Shown here: in pieces, positions 33,542-42,970 of the stretch
Layout of the letters: the number at the start of each line of letters is the position of its first letter
Position numbering within the stretch: position 1 is the stretch's first letter
From: Streptomyces sp. NRRL S-118
Lineage (GTDB): Bacteria > Actinomycetota > Actinomycetes > Streptomycetales > Streptomycetaceae
Direction: 5' to 3'
DNA length: 64,000 nt
Assembly (NCBI RefSeq): GCF_000716335.1
Contig: NZ_KL591017.1
Span: 134,049 to 198,048 of the forward strand
Translations under genes and position numbers: made by a program
The notes under the pieces: model-generated
Databases searched by the model: none
The model's input: only the letters and a program-made list of their open reading frames with translations
What the model was told of the DNA's origin: nothing

Positions 33542-35905
33542 ATGACCGCCTGTATTCCCCCACGCCTGACCCGCTCCCGCTCCGGTCGTTCGACCCGCAA
33601 GACCCACGACACACCCCGGCCGCAACGCCCCCACAGTCCGCCCGGCGGCGGCCGGTTCCCGCGCGCGGAGCGGTTCCGCATCGCCGGCACCGACCTGTCC
33701 GCCTCCATCGCCGTCTTCCTCATCGCGCTGCCGCTCTCCCTCGGCATCGCGCTCGCCACCGGCGCGCCCCTCCAGGCGGGCCTGGTGGCCGCCGCCGTCG
33801 GGGGCCTCGTCGCCGGCCGGCTCGGTGGCTCACCGCTCCAGGTCAGCGGCCCGGCCGCCGGACTGACCGTGGTGACGGCCGAGTTGATCCACACGTTCGG
33901 CTGGCGCACCACCTGCGCCATCACCGTCCTCGCCGGGCTCGGTCAACTGGGCCTGTCCGCCCTGCGGGTGGCCCGGTCGGCGCTCGCCGTCTCACCCGCG
34001 ATCGTGCACGGAATGCTCGCGGGCATCGGCACCACCATCGCCCTGGCGCAGCTCCATGTCGTCCTCGGCGGCACGCCGCAGAGCTCCGCCATCGCCAACG
34101 CCCGCGAGCTGCCCGCCCAGTTGGCCGATCCGCACCTGGCCGCGCTCTCCGTGAGCGCGCTCACCATCGCCCTGCTGCTGCTCTGGCCGCGGATCCCGGG
34201 GCGGACGGGCCACATGGTGCGGAAGGTGCCGGCGGCGCTCGCCGCGGTGGCCGCGGCGACCTTCCTGGCCGTCGCCGCCGGGATGACCGTGCCCCGCGTG
34301 GACCTCCCCTCGTGGAGCAGTCACGCTCTGCCCGGGCTGCCGGACGGGCCGGTCCTCGGCATCGCCGCGGGCGTGCTGACGATCACGCTCGTCACCAGCG
34401 TCCAGTCCCTGCTGTCCGCCGTCGCGGTCGACAAGCTGGTGGCCGCGCGCAAGGAACCCAAGGTGCACGTGCCCCGCTCCGACCTGGACCGGGAGCTCGC
34501 GGGGCAGGGCGCGGCGAACATCGTCTCCGGCGCGCTGGGCGGCCTGCCGGTCGCCGGGGTCGCGGTGCGCAGCGTCGCCAACGTGTCGGCGGGCGCGGTC
34601 AGCCGCCACTCCACCATGCTGCACGGCCTGTGGGTGGTGCTGGCCGCGCTCTTCCTCGTCCCCGTCCTGGATCTGATCCCGCTGCCGGCGCTCGCCGCGC
34701 TCGTGATGGTCGTCGGCATCCAGATGGTCAGCATCACGCACATCCGCAGCGTCACCCGGCACCGTGAGGTGGCCGTCTACGCGGTGACGATCACCGGCGT
34801 GGTGCTCATCGGGATCCTCGAGGGCGTGGCGCTCGGCATCGTGATGGCCACGGGACTCGCGATGCACCGCCTGTCGAAGACCCGTATCTCCGTGGAGGAG
34901 CGGGACAACGCCTACGACGTGCGGGTGCGCGGCCAGTTGACCTTCCTGGCGGTGCCCCGGCTGAGCCGGGCTCTGCACCAGATCCCCCAAGGCGCATACG
35001 TGGCCGTCGAGCTGGACGGCTCCTTCATGGACCACGCCGCCTTCGAGACGCTGCAGGACTGGCAGATGTCGCACCTGGCACGGGGCGGTCAGGTCGAGAT
35101 CACCGGCCGCTCCGGCGTCCGCATCGGTGAGAGCGACGGCAGCGCGCACGCCTGCTGCCGGCCGTGGACGCCCTGGCGGAACCACCACTGCGGTGAGCAC
35201 CCGTCCGCGGAGCAGCCCGAGCCCGCGACCGGACGTCTCGCCAGCGGGCTCAGCTCCTTCCAGCGCAACACCGCTCCGCTGGTACGCGACGAACTGGCGC
35301 GGCTCGCGCGGGAGGGGCAGCGGCCTTCGCAGCTCTTCCTGACGTGCTCCGACTCGCGTCTGGTCACCAGCATGATCACGGCAAGCGGGCCGGGTGACCT
35401 GTTCACCGTGCGGAACGTGGGCAACCTGGTCCCGCTCCCCGGCGAGGACGCCGGGGACGACTCGGTGGCGGCCGCCATCGAGTACGCGGTGGACGTGCTG
35501 CAGGTGCAGTCGATCACCGTGTGCGGTCACTCCGGCTGCGGGGCGATGCAGGCCCTGCTCAACACCGCACCGGACCTCCCGCCGACACCCCTGCGGCGCT
35601 GGCTGCGGCACGGGCTGCCGAGCGTCGACCGGATGAAGAGCAAGCACCGCACGTGGGCGCGGCTGTCGGGCCGCCTGCCGGCCGACGCGGTCGAGCAGCT
35701 GTGCCTGACCAACGTGGTCCAGCAGCTGGAGCATCTGAAGGCGCACGAGTCGGTGGCACGGCGCCTCGCCGAGGGCACCCTGGAGCTGCACGGGATGTAC
35801 TTCGACGTCGGGGAGGCGCAGGCGTATCTGCTGTCGGGCTCCGACGGGATCGACGAGGTCTTCGAGCGCGTGACACCCACTTCGCGGGAGGAAGCCGCCG
35901 CGTGA
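33542..35905 (+). CDS. SulP-family anion transporter fused to a beta-carbonic anhydrase
   Basis: A 787-residue fusion. Residues about 45-440 are a SulP transporter with about 12-14 helices, including GLVAGRLGGSPLQVSGPAAG and the substrate-site region. A divergent STAS-like domain follows (about 450-530; MDHAA in place of the usual DSSG). From about 565 comes a complete beta-class carbonic anhydrase: Cys602-x-Asp604-x-Arg606 (CSDSRL) and His663-x-x-Cys666 (HSGCG) are the zinc and catalytic residues. Such fusions are thought to move bicarbonate while interconverting it with CO2. The ATG at 33542 is chosen over 33533 because GGAGG is 11 bp upstream rather than 2. A hairpin terminator follows. 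Confidence 0.92.
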   Translation: MTACIPPRLTRSRSGRSTRKTHDTPRPQRPHSPPGGGRFPRAERFRIAGTDLSASIAVFLIALPLSLGIALATGAPLQAGLVAAAVGGLVAGRLGGSPLQVSGPAAGLTVVTAELIHTFGWRTTCAITVLAGLGQLGLSALRVARSALAVSPAIVHGMLAGIGTTIALAQLHVVLGGTPQSSAIANARELPAQLADPHLAALSVSALTIALLLLWPRIPGRTGHMVRKVPAALAAVAAATFLAVAAGMTVPRVDLPSWSSHALPGLPDGPVLGIAAGVLTITLVTSVQSLLSAVAVDKLVAARKEPKVHVPRSDLDRELAGQGAANIVSGALGGLPVAGVAVRSVANVSAGAVSRHSTMLHGLWVVLAALFLVPVLDLIPLPALAALVMVVGIQMVSITHIRSVTRHREVAVYAVTITGVVLIGILEGVALGIVMATGLAMHRLSKTRISVEERDNAYDVRVRGQLTFLAVPRLSRALHQIPQGAYVAVELDGSFMDHAAFETLQDWQMSHLARGGQVEITGRSGVRIGESDGSAHACCRPWTPWRNHHCGEHPSAEQPEPATGRLASGLSSFQRNTAPLVRDELARLAREGQRPSQLFLTCSDSRLVTSMITASGPGDLFTVRNVGNLVPLPGEDAGDDSVAAAIEYAVDVLQVQSITVCGHSGCGAMQALLNTAPDLPPTPLRRWLRHGLPSVDRMKSKHRTWARLSGRLPADAVEQLCLTNVVQQLEHLKAHESVARRLAEGTLELHGMYFDVGEAQAYLLSGSDGIDEVFERVTPTSREEAAA

Positions 35906-35990
35906 ACCACCCGCCCGGGCCGCGGCCACGCCCGGGCGGCCGACACGCCGGTGGGTGAACCCTCCGGGGGTGCCGTACGTGCAAGTCGGC

Positions 35991-36029
35991 GTGGCTCCTG
36001 CTTCGCACCGCCCGCAGAGCAGGAGCCAC
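35991..36029 (+). terminator. Terminator after the SulP-carbonic anhydrase gene
   Basis: A perfect 12-bp stem (GTGGCTCCTGCT, 35991-36002 with 36018-36029) with a 15-nt loop, 86 bp after the stop. Confidence 0.7.
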
Positions 36030-36178
36030 ACCCCTGCGCTCTGCGCGGGCACGGGAGGGGCCCATGGCATGGCGGCGACAGGTCTAAACCAATGCTCGGG
36101 AAACCCTTGTCATCCCGGGTGCCTGGCTGATGAGCTATGGGCTGGGACACATCGGACGCCCTGGGAATGGGAGATGTC

Positions 36179-38134
36179 GTGAGCAACGAGAGCTTGGCCA
36201 ACCTTCTGAAGGAGGAGCGGCGGTTCGCTCCGCCCGCCGAGCTGGCCGCGAACGCCAACGTGACGGCGGCCGCGTACGAGCAGGCCCAGGCGGACCGGCT
36301 CGGGTTCTGGGCCGAGCAGGCCCGCCGGCTCAGCTGGGCCACCGAGCCGACCGAGACCCTCGACTGGTCGAACCCGCCCTTCGCCAAGTGGTTCGCCGAC
36401 GGCAAGCTCAACGTCGCGTACAACTGCGTGGACCGCCATGTCGAGGCGGGCCACGGCGACCGGGTCGCCATCCACTTCGAGGGCGAGCCCGGCGACAGCC
36501 GCGCCCTCACCTACGCCGAGCTCAAGGACGAAGTCTCCAAGGCGGCCAACGCGCTGACCGAACTGGGCGTCCGTAAGGGTGACCGGGTCGCGGTGTACAT
36601 GCCGATGATCCCCGAGGCCGCCATCGCGATGCTGGCCTGTGCCCGCATCGGTGCCGCGCACTCGGTCGTCTTCGGCGGCTTCTCGGCCGACGCCGTCGCG
36701 TCCCGCATCCAGGACGCCGACGCCAAGCTGGTCATCACCGCCGACGGCGGGTACCGCCGCGGGAAGCCCTCCGCGCTCAAGCCCGCCATCGACGAGGCCC
36801 TGACTAAGTGCCCGCAGGTCGAGCACGTACTCGTGGTCCGCCGCACCGGCCAGGACACCGCCTTCGCCGAGGGCCGGGACGTGTGGTGGCACGACATCGT
36901 CGGCCGTCAGTCCGCCGAGCACACCCCCGAGGCGTTCGACGCGGAGCACCCGCTCTTCATCCTCTACACGTCGGGCACGACGGGTAAGCCCAAGGGGATC
37001 CTGCACACCTCCGGCGGCTACCTCACCCAGGCGGCCTACACGCACCACGCCGTCTTCGACCTCAAGCCGGAGACCGACGTCTACTGGTGCACCGCCGACA
37101 TCGGCTGGGTGACCGGCCACTCCTACATCGTGTACGGGCCGCTGGCCAACGGCGCGACCCAGGTGATGTACGAGGGCACGCCCGACACCCCGCACCAGGG
37201 CCGGTTCTGGGAGATCGTGCAGAAGTACGGCGTCACGATCCTCTACACCGCCCCGACCGCCATCCGTACGTTCATGAAGTGGGGCGACGACATCCCGGCC
37301 AAGTTCGACCTGAGCAGTCTGCGCGTGCTCGGGTCGGTCGGCGAGCCGATCAACCCCGAGGCGTGGATCTGGTACCGGGAGAACATCGGCGCCGGCCGGA
37401 CCCCCGTCGTGGACACCTGGTGGCAGACCGAGACCGGCGCGATGATGATCTCCCCGCTGCCGGGTGTCACCGAGACGAAGCCGGGGTCGGCCCAGCGGCC
37501 GCTGCCCGGCATCTCCGCCACCGTCGTGGACGACGAGGCGAACGAAGTGCCCAACGGCGGAGGCGGCTACCTGGTCCTCACCGAGCCGTGGCCTTCGATG
37601 CTGCGCACCATCTGGGGCGACGACCAGCGGTTCATCGACACCTACTGGTCCCGGTTCGACGGCAAGTACTTCGCGGGTGACGGCGCCAAGCGGGACGACG
37701 ACGGCGACATCTGGCTGCTGGGCCGCGTCGACGACGTCATGCTGGTCTCCGGCCACAACATCTCCACCACCGAGGTCGAGTCGGCGCTGGTCTCGCACCC
37801 CAAGGTGGCCGAAGCGGCGGTGGTCGGCGCGGCCGACGAGACCACCGGCCAGGCGATCGTGGCGTTCGTCATCCTGCGCGGTACGGCCAGCGAGGACGAC
37901 GCCCTCGTCAACGACCTGCGCAACCACGTGGGCGCCACGCTCGGCCCGATCGCCAAGCCGAAGCGGATTCTGCCGGTCGCCGAGCTGCCCAAGACCCGGT
38001 CCGGCAAGATCATGCGCCGTCTGCTGCGCGATGTGGCGGAGAACCGGCAGCTCGGTGACGTCACCACCCTCACCGACTCGTCCGTCATGGACCTGATCCA
38101 GTCCCAGCTGCCCACCGCCTCCAGCGAGGACTGA
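36179..38134 (+). CDS. acs: Acetyl-CoA synthetase
   Basis: A 651-residue AMP-forming ligase that activates acetate for central metabolism. Motifs: P-loop [11 protein letters not shown], core [12 protein letters not shown], hinge [18 protein letters not shown], and the C-terminal [11 protein letters not shown] with Lys610, the site that acetyltransferases modify to switch the enzyme off. The GTG at 36179 ([15 protein letters not shown]) is chosen for GGGAG 5-6 bp upstream and for the usual length; in-frame ATGs at 36137 and 36167 are less likely. It is a single gene with a very strong terminator, and the position matches Rv3667. Confidence 0.97.
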   Translation: MSNESLANLLKEERRFAPPAELAANANVTAAAYEQAQADRLGFWAEQARRLSWATEPTETLDWSNPPFAKWFADGKLNVAYNCVDRHVEAGHGDRVAIHFEGEPGDSRALTYAELKDEVSKAANALTELGVRKGDRVAVYMPMIPEAAIAMLACARIGAAHSVVFGGFSADAVASRIQDADAKLVITADGGYRRGKPSALKPAIDEALTKCPQVEHVLVVRRTGQDTAFAEGRDVWWHDIVGRQSAEHTPEAFDAEHPLFILYTSGTTGKPKGILHTSGGYLTQAAYTHHAVFDLKPETDVYWCTADIGWVTGHSYIVYGPLANGATQVMYEGTPDTPHQGRFWEIVQKYGVTILYTAPTAIRTFMKWGDDIPAKFDLSSLRVLGSVGEPINPEAWIWYRENIGAGRTPVVDTWWQTETGAMMISPLPGVTETKPGSAQRPLPGISATVVDDEANEVPNGGGGYLVLTEPWPSMLRTIWGDDQRFIDTYWSRFDGKYFAGDGAKRDDDGDIWLLGRVDDVMLVSGHNISTTEVESALVSHPKVAEAAVVGAADETTGQAIVAFVILRGTASEDDALVNDLRNHVGATLGPIAKPKRILPVAELPKTRSGKIMRRLLRDVAENRQLGDVTTLTDSSVMDLIQSQLPTASSED

Positions 38135-38157
38135 CGCAGGGCTTCACCGCCGTCATC

Positions 38158-38193
38158 GAGGGCACCCGGCGCACCAGCGCGCCGGGTGCCCTC
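38158..38193 (+). terminator. Terminator after acs
   Basis: A perfect 15-bp stem (GAGGGCACCCGGCGC, 38158-38172 with 38179-38193) with the 6-nt loop ACCAGC, 23 bp after the stop. Confidence 0.85.
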
Positions 38194-38312
38194 ACCGTAT
38201 GCCGGGTAGGGTGGAGAAACATCAACAAAGCGACAAGAACTCAAGGTGCGCCGGGAAGTCTGGTCGGCAGGTACATCGTCCTGCCCTCTGAACCGCCCTG
38301 GAGGTCCCGCCC

Positions 38313-39812
38313 GTGGCCGCGCCCCAGCACGACCAGTCCGCCGCACGGAAGTTCCTCGGCCGGCTGCCCTTTCCCGAGCGGACGTTCCTCGCGGAGGCGC
38401 TGCGGACCGAGACGGTCGGCGGTGTCCTGCTCCTGCTGGCCGCCGTCGCCGCCCTCGTCTGGGCGAACACCCCCCTCAGCGCCGGCTACGAGACCGTACG
38501 GGACTACCATCTGGGCCCGTCGGCGCTCGGCCTGAACCTCTCCGTCCAGCACTGGGCCGCCGACGGCCTGCTCGCGGTCTTCTTCTTCGTCGCCGGCGTC
38601 GAACTGAAGCGTGAGCTGGTGGCGGGCGAGCTGCGCGATCCCAGGGCCGCCGCCCTGCCGGTGGTCGCCGCGCTCTGCGGCATGGCCGCGCCCGCTCTCG
38701 TCTACGTCGTGGTCAACACCGCCGGCGGCGGCTCCCTGGACGGCTGGGCCGTGCCCACCGCCACGGACATCGCCTTCGCACTCGCCGTGCTCGCCGTCAT
38801 CGGCACCTCGCTGCCGTCCGCGCTCCGGGCCTTCCTGCTCACCCTGGCCGTCGTCGACGACCTCTTCGCGATCCTGATCATCGCGATCTTCTTCACGAGC
38901 GACCTGAACTTCGCGGCGCTCGGCGGCGCCGTCGCCGCGCTGGCCGTCTTCTGGCTGCTGCTGCGCAAGGAGGTGCGCGGCTGGTACGTGTACGTGCCGC
39001 TGGCGCTGGTCATCTGGGGCCTGATGTACAACAGCGGCGTCCACGCCACCATCGCCGGCGTCGCCATGGGCCTGATGCTGCGCTGCGTCCGCCACGAGGG
39101 CGAGGCGCACTCCCCCGGCGAGCGCATCGAGCGCCTGGTGCGGCCGCTGTCGGCGGGCCTGGCCGTGCCGCTGTTCGCGCTGTTCTCGGCGGGCGTGTCG
39201 GTCTCCGGCGAGGCGCTGGGCCATGTCTTCAGCCGGCCCGTGACCCTCGGCGTGGTGCTCGGTCTGGTGGTCGGCAAGGCCGTCGGCATCTTCGGCGGTA
39301 CGTGGCTGACGGCGCGCTTCACCCGGGCGGAACTGAACGAGGACCTGGAATGGGCCGACCTCTTCGCCGTCGCCGCACTCGCCGGCATCGGCTTCACCGT
39401 CTCGCTGCTGATCGGCGAGCTCGCCTTCGCCGGGGACCCTGAGCAGACCGACGAGGTCAAGGCGGCGGTTTTGATGGGCTCGCTGATCGCCGCCGTACTC
39501 GCTTCGGTCCTGCTGAAGCTGCGAGTCCGCAAGTACCAGGCGCTGCTCGCGGAGGAGGAGCGGGACGAGGACCACAGCGGTGTCCCCGACATCTACGAGG
39601 ACGAGGACCCCGCGTACCACCTGCGGATGGCGGAGCTGCACGAGCGGAAGGCCGCCGAGCACCGGCGCCGGGCCGCCGAGCTCGGCCCGGCCGGCGGAGC
39701 GGAGAACGGACCGGAGGGCGCAGCGGGGAGCGGACCGGAAGCGGGCGCGGACGGCGCAGGCGCGGCCGAAGTGGCGGGGGCACCGCGCGGTGACGGCGAC
39801 GGTCCGGCATGA
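38313..39812 (+). CDS. nhaA: Na+/H+ antiporter NhaA
   Basis: A 499-residue sodium/proton antiporter. Eleven to twelve helices fill residues about 30-420. The ion-binding Asp pair is in LAVVDDLFAILI (about residues 182-183), the crossing unwound helices are around PTATDIAFALAVLAVIG, and a conserved GVHATIAGVAMGL follows. The last 80 residues are an acidic, Ala/Gly/Glu-rich cytoplasmic tail that most NhaA lack. The GTG start has TGGAGGT 7 bp upstream. It probably heads a short operon with the holin-like and epoxide-hydrolase-like genes 39 bp on. Confidence 0.95.
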   Translation: MAAPQHDQSAARKFLGRLPFPERTFLAEALRTETVGGVLLLLAAVAALVWANTPLSAGYETVRDYHLGPSALGLNLSVQHWAADGLLAVFFFVAGVELKRELVAGELRDPRAAALPVVAALCGMAAPALVYVVVNTAGGGSLDGWAVPTATDIAFALAVLAVIGTSLPSALRAFLLTLAVVDDLFAILIIAIFFTSDLNFAALGGAVAALAVFWLLLRKEVRGWYVYVPLALVIWGLMYNSGVHATIAGVAMGLMLRCVRHEGEAHSPGERIERLVRPLSAGLAVPLFALFSAGVSVSGEALGHVFSRPVTLGVVLGLVVGKAVGIFGGTWLTARFTRAELNEDLEWADLFAVAALAGIGFTVSLLIGELAFAGDPEQTDEVKAAVLMGSLIAAVLASVLLKLRVRKYQALLAEEERDEDHSGVPDIYEDEDPAYHLRMAELHERKAAEHRRRAAELGPAGGAENGPEGAAGSGPEAGADGAGAAEVAGAPRGDGDGPA

Positions 39813-39851
39813 TCTGAGGTCGGACCGTAGGAGAGATGAGGGAGCGACACG

Positions 39852-40358
39852 ATGAGCGACCCCGCCGGCAACGGTGCATTCGGCGCAGCTGGCACGGACC
39901 GCAGCCTCGGCCAGCTGGTCGCCTCGGCGACCACCGAGCTGTCCGCGCTGGTGCACGACGAGATCGCGCTGGCCAAGGCCGAACTGCGCCAGGACGTCAA
40001 GCGCGGCGCCATGGGCGGCGCCGTCTTCAGCATCGCGGGGGTGTTCGCGCTCTTCTCGCTGCCGGTGCTCAGCTTCGCCGCGGCGTACGGCATCCACAAC
40101 CTGGGGCTCGGCCTGGCGTGGTCGTTCCTGATCGTGGGCAGCGCGTACCTGGTGCTGGCGGGGCTGCTGGCCCTGCTGGCGGTGAGCAAGTTCAAGAAGG
40201 TCAAGCCGCCGGAGCGGTCCATCGCCTCGGCGAAGCGGACGGCCGCGGTGCTCGGCAACGCCAAGCCCCACCCGCGTCCCGAGGCGGCGGGTGGTCCGGT
40301 TCGTCCCGCCCTTCCGGTCAAAGGCGAGGCCGAGGGTGTGGCACGCTCGTCTGCATGA
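39852..40358 (+). CDS. Phage-holin-superfamily (DUF1469/Rv3669-like) membrane protein
   Basis: A 168-residue protein: a soluble helix (SLGQLVASATTELSALVHDE), then IALAKAELRQDVKRGAMGGA, two long membrane helices (about residues 52-75 and 85-110) and a basic disordered tail. It is the actinobacterial DUF1469 family, which is named after holins by topology but shows no lysis role. GGAGCG lies 6 bp before the ATG. Its TGA overlaps the ATG of the hydrolase gene (ATGA), the same pair as Rv3669/Rv3670 in M. tuberculosis. Function unknown. Confidence 0.88.
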   Translation: MSDPAGNGAFGAAGTDRSLGQLVASATTELSALVHDEIALAKAELRQDVKRGAMGGAVFSIAGVFALFSLPVLSFAAAYGIHNLGLGLAWSFLIVGSAYLVLAGLLALLAVSKFKKVKPPERSIASAKRTAAVLGNAKPHPRPEAAGGPVRPALPVKGEAEGVARSSA

Positions 40359-41290
40359 CGGTCCCTGAAAGCAGCACTGGCAGTCCCGTACGGATCGATG
40401 GGCCCTGGACACACAGGGACGTCGCCGCCAATGGGGCCCGCTTCCACATCGCGGAGCTGGGTGACGGGCCGCTGGTGTTGCTGCTGCACGGCTTCCCGCA
40501 GTTCTGGTGGACGTGGCGCCACCAGCTGACCGCGCTCGCCGACGCCGGCTTCCGGGCGGTCGCGATGGACCTGCGGGGCGTGGGTGGCAGCGACCGTACG
40601 CCGCGTGGTTACGACCCGGCGAACCTGGCCCTCGACATCACGGGCGTGGTGCGGTCGCTGGGCGAGCCGGACGCGGCGCTCGTCGGGCACGACCTGGGCG
40701 GATACCTGGCGTGGACGGCCGCGGTGATGCGGCCGAAGCTGGTGCGCCGGCTGGTGGTCTCGTCGATGCCGCATCCGCGCAGGTGGCGTTCGGCGATGCT
40801 CTCCGACTTCGCGCAGACGCGCGCCGGTTCGTACGTGTGGGGCTTCCAGCGTCCATGGCTGCCGGAGCGTCAGCTGGTGGCCGATGACGCCGCGTTGGTG
40901 GGTCGGCTGATCCGGGACTGGTCGGGGCCGGGGGCGACCGGGCCGGACGAGGAAGCCGTCGGTGTCTACCGCCGGGCGATGACCATTCCCTCGACGGCGC
41001 ACTGCTCGATCGAGCCGTACCGGTGGATGGTGCGGTCGATGGCGCGGCCGGACGGCCTCCAGTTCAACCGGCGCATGAAGCGGCCGGTGCGGGTGCCGAC
41101 GCTGCACCTGCACGGCTCCCTGGACCCGGCCATGCGTACGCGCAGCGCGGCGGGGTCGGGCGAGTACGTCGAAGCGCCGTACCGCTGGCGGCTGTTCGAC
41201 GGGCTCGGGCACTTCCCGCACGAGGAGGACCCGGTGGCGTTCTCGGCCGAACTCGTCAACTGGCTCAAGGACCCCGAGCCGGACCGGTGA
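40355..41290 (+). CDS. Alpha/beta hydrolase, epoxide-hydrolase-like (EphE family)
   Basis: A 311-residue hydrolase. The oxyanion His-Gly-x-Pro motif HGFPQFWWTWRHQ (about 40-52) and the nucleophile Asp in GHDLGGYLAW are those of epoxide hydrolases rather than esterases, which have Ser. The general base His is in GLGHFPHEEDP near the end. A cap domain lies at about 135-215 with a Tyr-containing segment (AVGVYRRAMTIPS). The ATG overlaps the upstream stop by 4 bp. The mycobacterial neighbour in this position is EphE. Detoxification of lipid or xenobiotic epoxides is the family's usual role; substrate unknown. Confidence 0.88.
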   Translation: MTVPESSTGSPVRIDGPWTHRDVAANGARFHIAELGDGPLVLLLHGFPQFWWTWRHQLTALADAGFRAVAMDLRGVGGSDRTPRGYDPANLALDITGVVRSLGEPDAALVGHDLGGYLAWTAAVMRPKLVRRLVVSSMPHPRRWRSAMLSDFAQTRAGSYVWGFQRPWLPERQLVADDAALVGRLIRDWSGPGATGPDEEAVGVYRRAMTIPSTAHCSIEPYRWMVRSMARPDGLQFNRRMKRPVRVPTLHLHGSLDPAMRTRSAAGSGEYVEAPYRWRLFDGLGHFPHEEDPVAFSAELVNWLKDPEPDR

Positions 41291-41704
41291 CCGACCGTTG
41301 ACGGCCCGCTGACGGGTCGCTGATGGGCCGGTGACCACCGGTGCCGGGCGAACGGCGCCTGGCCGGCGGCGGGTTGCCGCCTGGCACAGAACACCGTAAT
41401 TCGGGTTGAACGGTTGTCTCATGAACAGCCAAATGCCGCCCGCATAGGCCAATTGGCCGCCCGCGGGGCGGTTACCGACCTTGGGGCCCGGGCAGACGTC
41501 GGGGTATGGGCTGGACGCACGACTACGCTGACGCAGCACGCAACCGCCGCTCCGCCTCGGCCCCCGCGCCGAACCCCCAGAGGAACGGGCCACAGGGCGG
41601 TCAGGGGCCGGATCCGCGCCTGGGGATCCCTCGCATCCTGCGCCGACGGGCCCGCTGGGTCTCGGCGCGGCTTCGTCACACCCGCGACTGACCGCCCCGG
41701 CGGC
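41291..41704. other. Gap between the EphE-like and MarP-like genes
   Basis: Mostly non-coding. Just after the hydrolase stop short GCTGACGGG/GGCCCGC repeats could pair into a terminator. One small plus-strand frame (41506-41691) is listed separately as doubtful. Confidence 0.35.
41506..41691 (+). CDS. Doubtful small protein, unknown function
   Basis: A 61-residue frame starting GWTHDYADAARNRRSA, followed by a Pro/Gly/Arg-rich end. The first 16 residues have balanced composition and look more protein-like than the antisense shadows around it; the rest does not. The ribosome site is weak (CGGGGT just before the ATG). It is the only candidate in the 414-bp gap and it ends 14 bp from the convergent protease gene. 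Kept as a low-confidence call. Confidence 0.3.
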   Translation: MGWTHDYADAARNRRSASAPAPNPQRNGPQGGQGPDPRLGIPRILRRRARWVSARLRHTRD

Positions 41705-42910
41705 TCACAGCGCGCAGCTCTGGCTGTCGACCTGCTGGTTCGCAGTGCGGCCGCGCGCGATGTCCTCGCGGATCTCGTCGACCGTCAGGGCGTACCCGGT
41801 GTTCACGTCGTCCAGCGACCTCGCGAAGATGACGCCGTAGACCTTCCCCTCCGGGGTGAGGAGCGGACCGCCGGAGTTGCCCTGGCGGACGGTCGCGAAG
41901 AGCGAGTACACGTCGCGGCGCACCTCGCCGTGGTGGTAGATGTCCGGCCCCTCGGCGTTGATGCGCCCGCGCACGCGCGCCGAGCGGACGTCGTACGCGC
42001 CGTTCTCCGGGAACCCCGCGACGATGGCGCTGTCCCCGCTGGCAGCGTCCGTGTCGGTGAACTGCAGCGGCGTCGCCTTCAGGTCGGGTACGTCCAGCAC
42101 GGCGATGTCGCGCTGCCAGTCGTACAGGACGACCTTCGCGTCGTACAGCTTGCCCTGACCGCCTATCTGGACGGTCGGCTCGTCGACACCGCCCACGACG
42201 TGGGCGTTGGTCATCACGCGGCGCTCCGAGAAGACGAAGCCGGTCCCTTCCAGCACCTTGCCGCAGCCCTGCGCCGTACCGACGACCTTGACGATGGACT
42301 TCTGGGCGCGGGCGGCCACCGGGCTGTTGGCGAGCGCCGGGTCGGGCGGGCGGACCTCGGTGATGGGCTCGTTGGCGAACGGGCTGAAGACCTGCGGGAA
42401 TCCGTTCTGCGCCAGGACGGAGGAGAAGTCGGCGAACCAGGTGGACGCCTCGGCGGGCATCACGCGGGAGACACCGAGCAGCACCTTGGAGTTGCGGACC
42501 TCCTTGCCGAGCGTCGGCAGGGACGTACCGGCGAGGGCGGAGCCGATCAGCCAGGCGACCAGCAGCATCGCGACCACGTTGACCAGTGCGCCGCCGGTGG
42601 CGTCCAGGGCACGGGCGGGCGACCAGGTGATGTACCGGCGCAGCCTGTTCCCCAGGTGGGTGGTGAAGGCCTGCCCCACCGAGGCGCAGACGATGACGAC
42701 CACGACGGCGCCGATCGCGGCGGCCGTGGAGACCTTCGCGTCGTCGGTCAGCGGCCCCCATACGAGGGGCAGGAGGTAGACCGCGACGAGGCCGCCGCCG
42801 AGGAAGCCGATCACCGACAGGATTCCGACGACGAAGCCTTGGCGGTAGCCGACGATCGCGAACCACACGGCGGCGACCAGCAACAGGATGTCCAGCACGT
42901 TCACCGTCAT
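41705..42910 (-). CDS. MarP-like membrane serine protease (CvpA + trypsin-like domain)
   Basis: A 401-residue protease. The first about 170 residues contain four membrane helices of the CvpA type (VNVLDILLLVAAVWFAIVGY onward). The extracytoplasmic domain is a chymotrypsin fold with His237 (TNAHVVGG), Asp268 (QRDIAVLD) and Ser346 (QGNSGGP). Two Cys, about residue 215 (QGCGK) and near the C-terminus (SQSCAL), correspond to the disulphide that keeps M. tuberculosis MarP (Rv3671c) active under acid and oxidative stress. The ATG at 42910 opens the first helix; a GTG nine codons upstream is the alternative. Position beside the Nudix gene matches Rv3671c-Rv3672c. Confidence 0.92.
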   Translation of the reverse strand: MTVNVLDILLLVAAVWFAIVGYRQGFVVGILSVIGFLGGGLVAVYLLPLVWGPLTDDAKVSTAAAIGAVVVVIVCASVGQAFTTHLGNRLRRYITWSPARALDATGGALVNVVAMLLVAWLIGSALAGTSLPTLGKEVRNSKVLLGVSRVMPAEASTWFADFSSVLAQNGFPQVFSPFANEPITEVRPPDPALANSPVAARAQKSIVKVVGTAQGCGKVLEGTGFVFSERRVMTNAHVVGGVDEPTVQIGGQGKLYDAKVVLYDWQRDIAVLDVPDLKATPLQFTDTDAASGDSAIVAGFPENGAYDVRSARVRGRINAEGPDIYHHGEVRRDVYSLFATVRQGNSGGPLLTPEGKVYGVIFARSLDDVNTGYALTVDEIREDIARGRTANQQVDSQSCAL

Positions 42911-42970
42911 TAGCCTCGCAGATTCGTCTCCGGTCACCCCGACCGGCCTCGGAACAGGGCCTTCAGCCTG

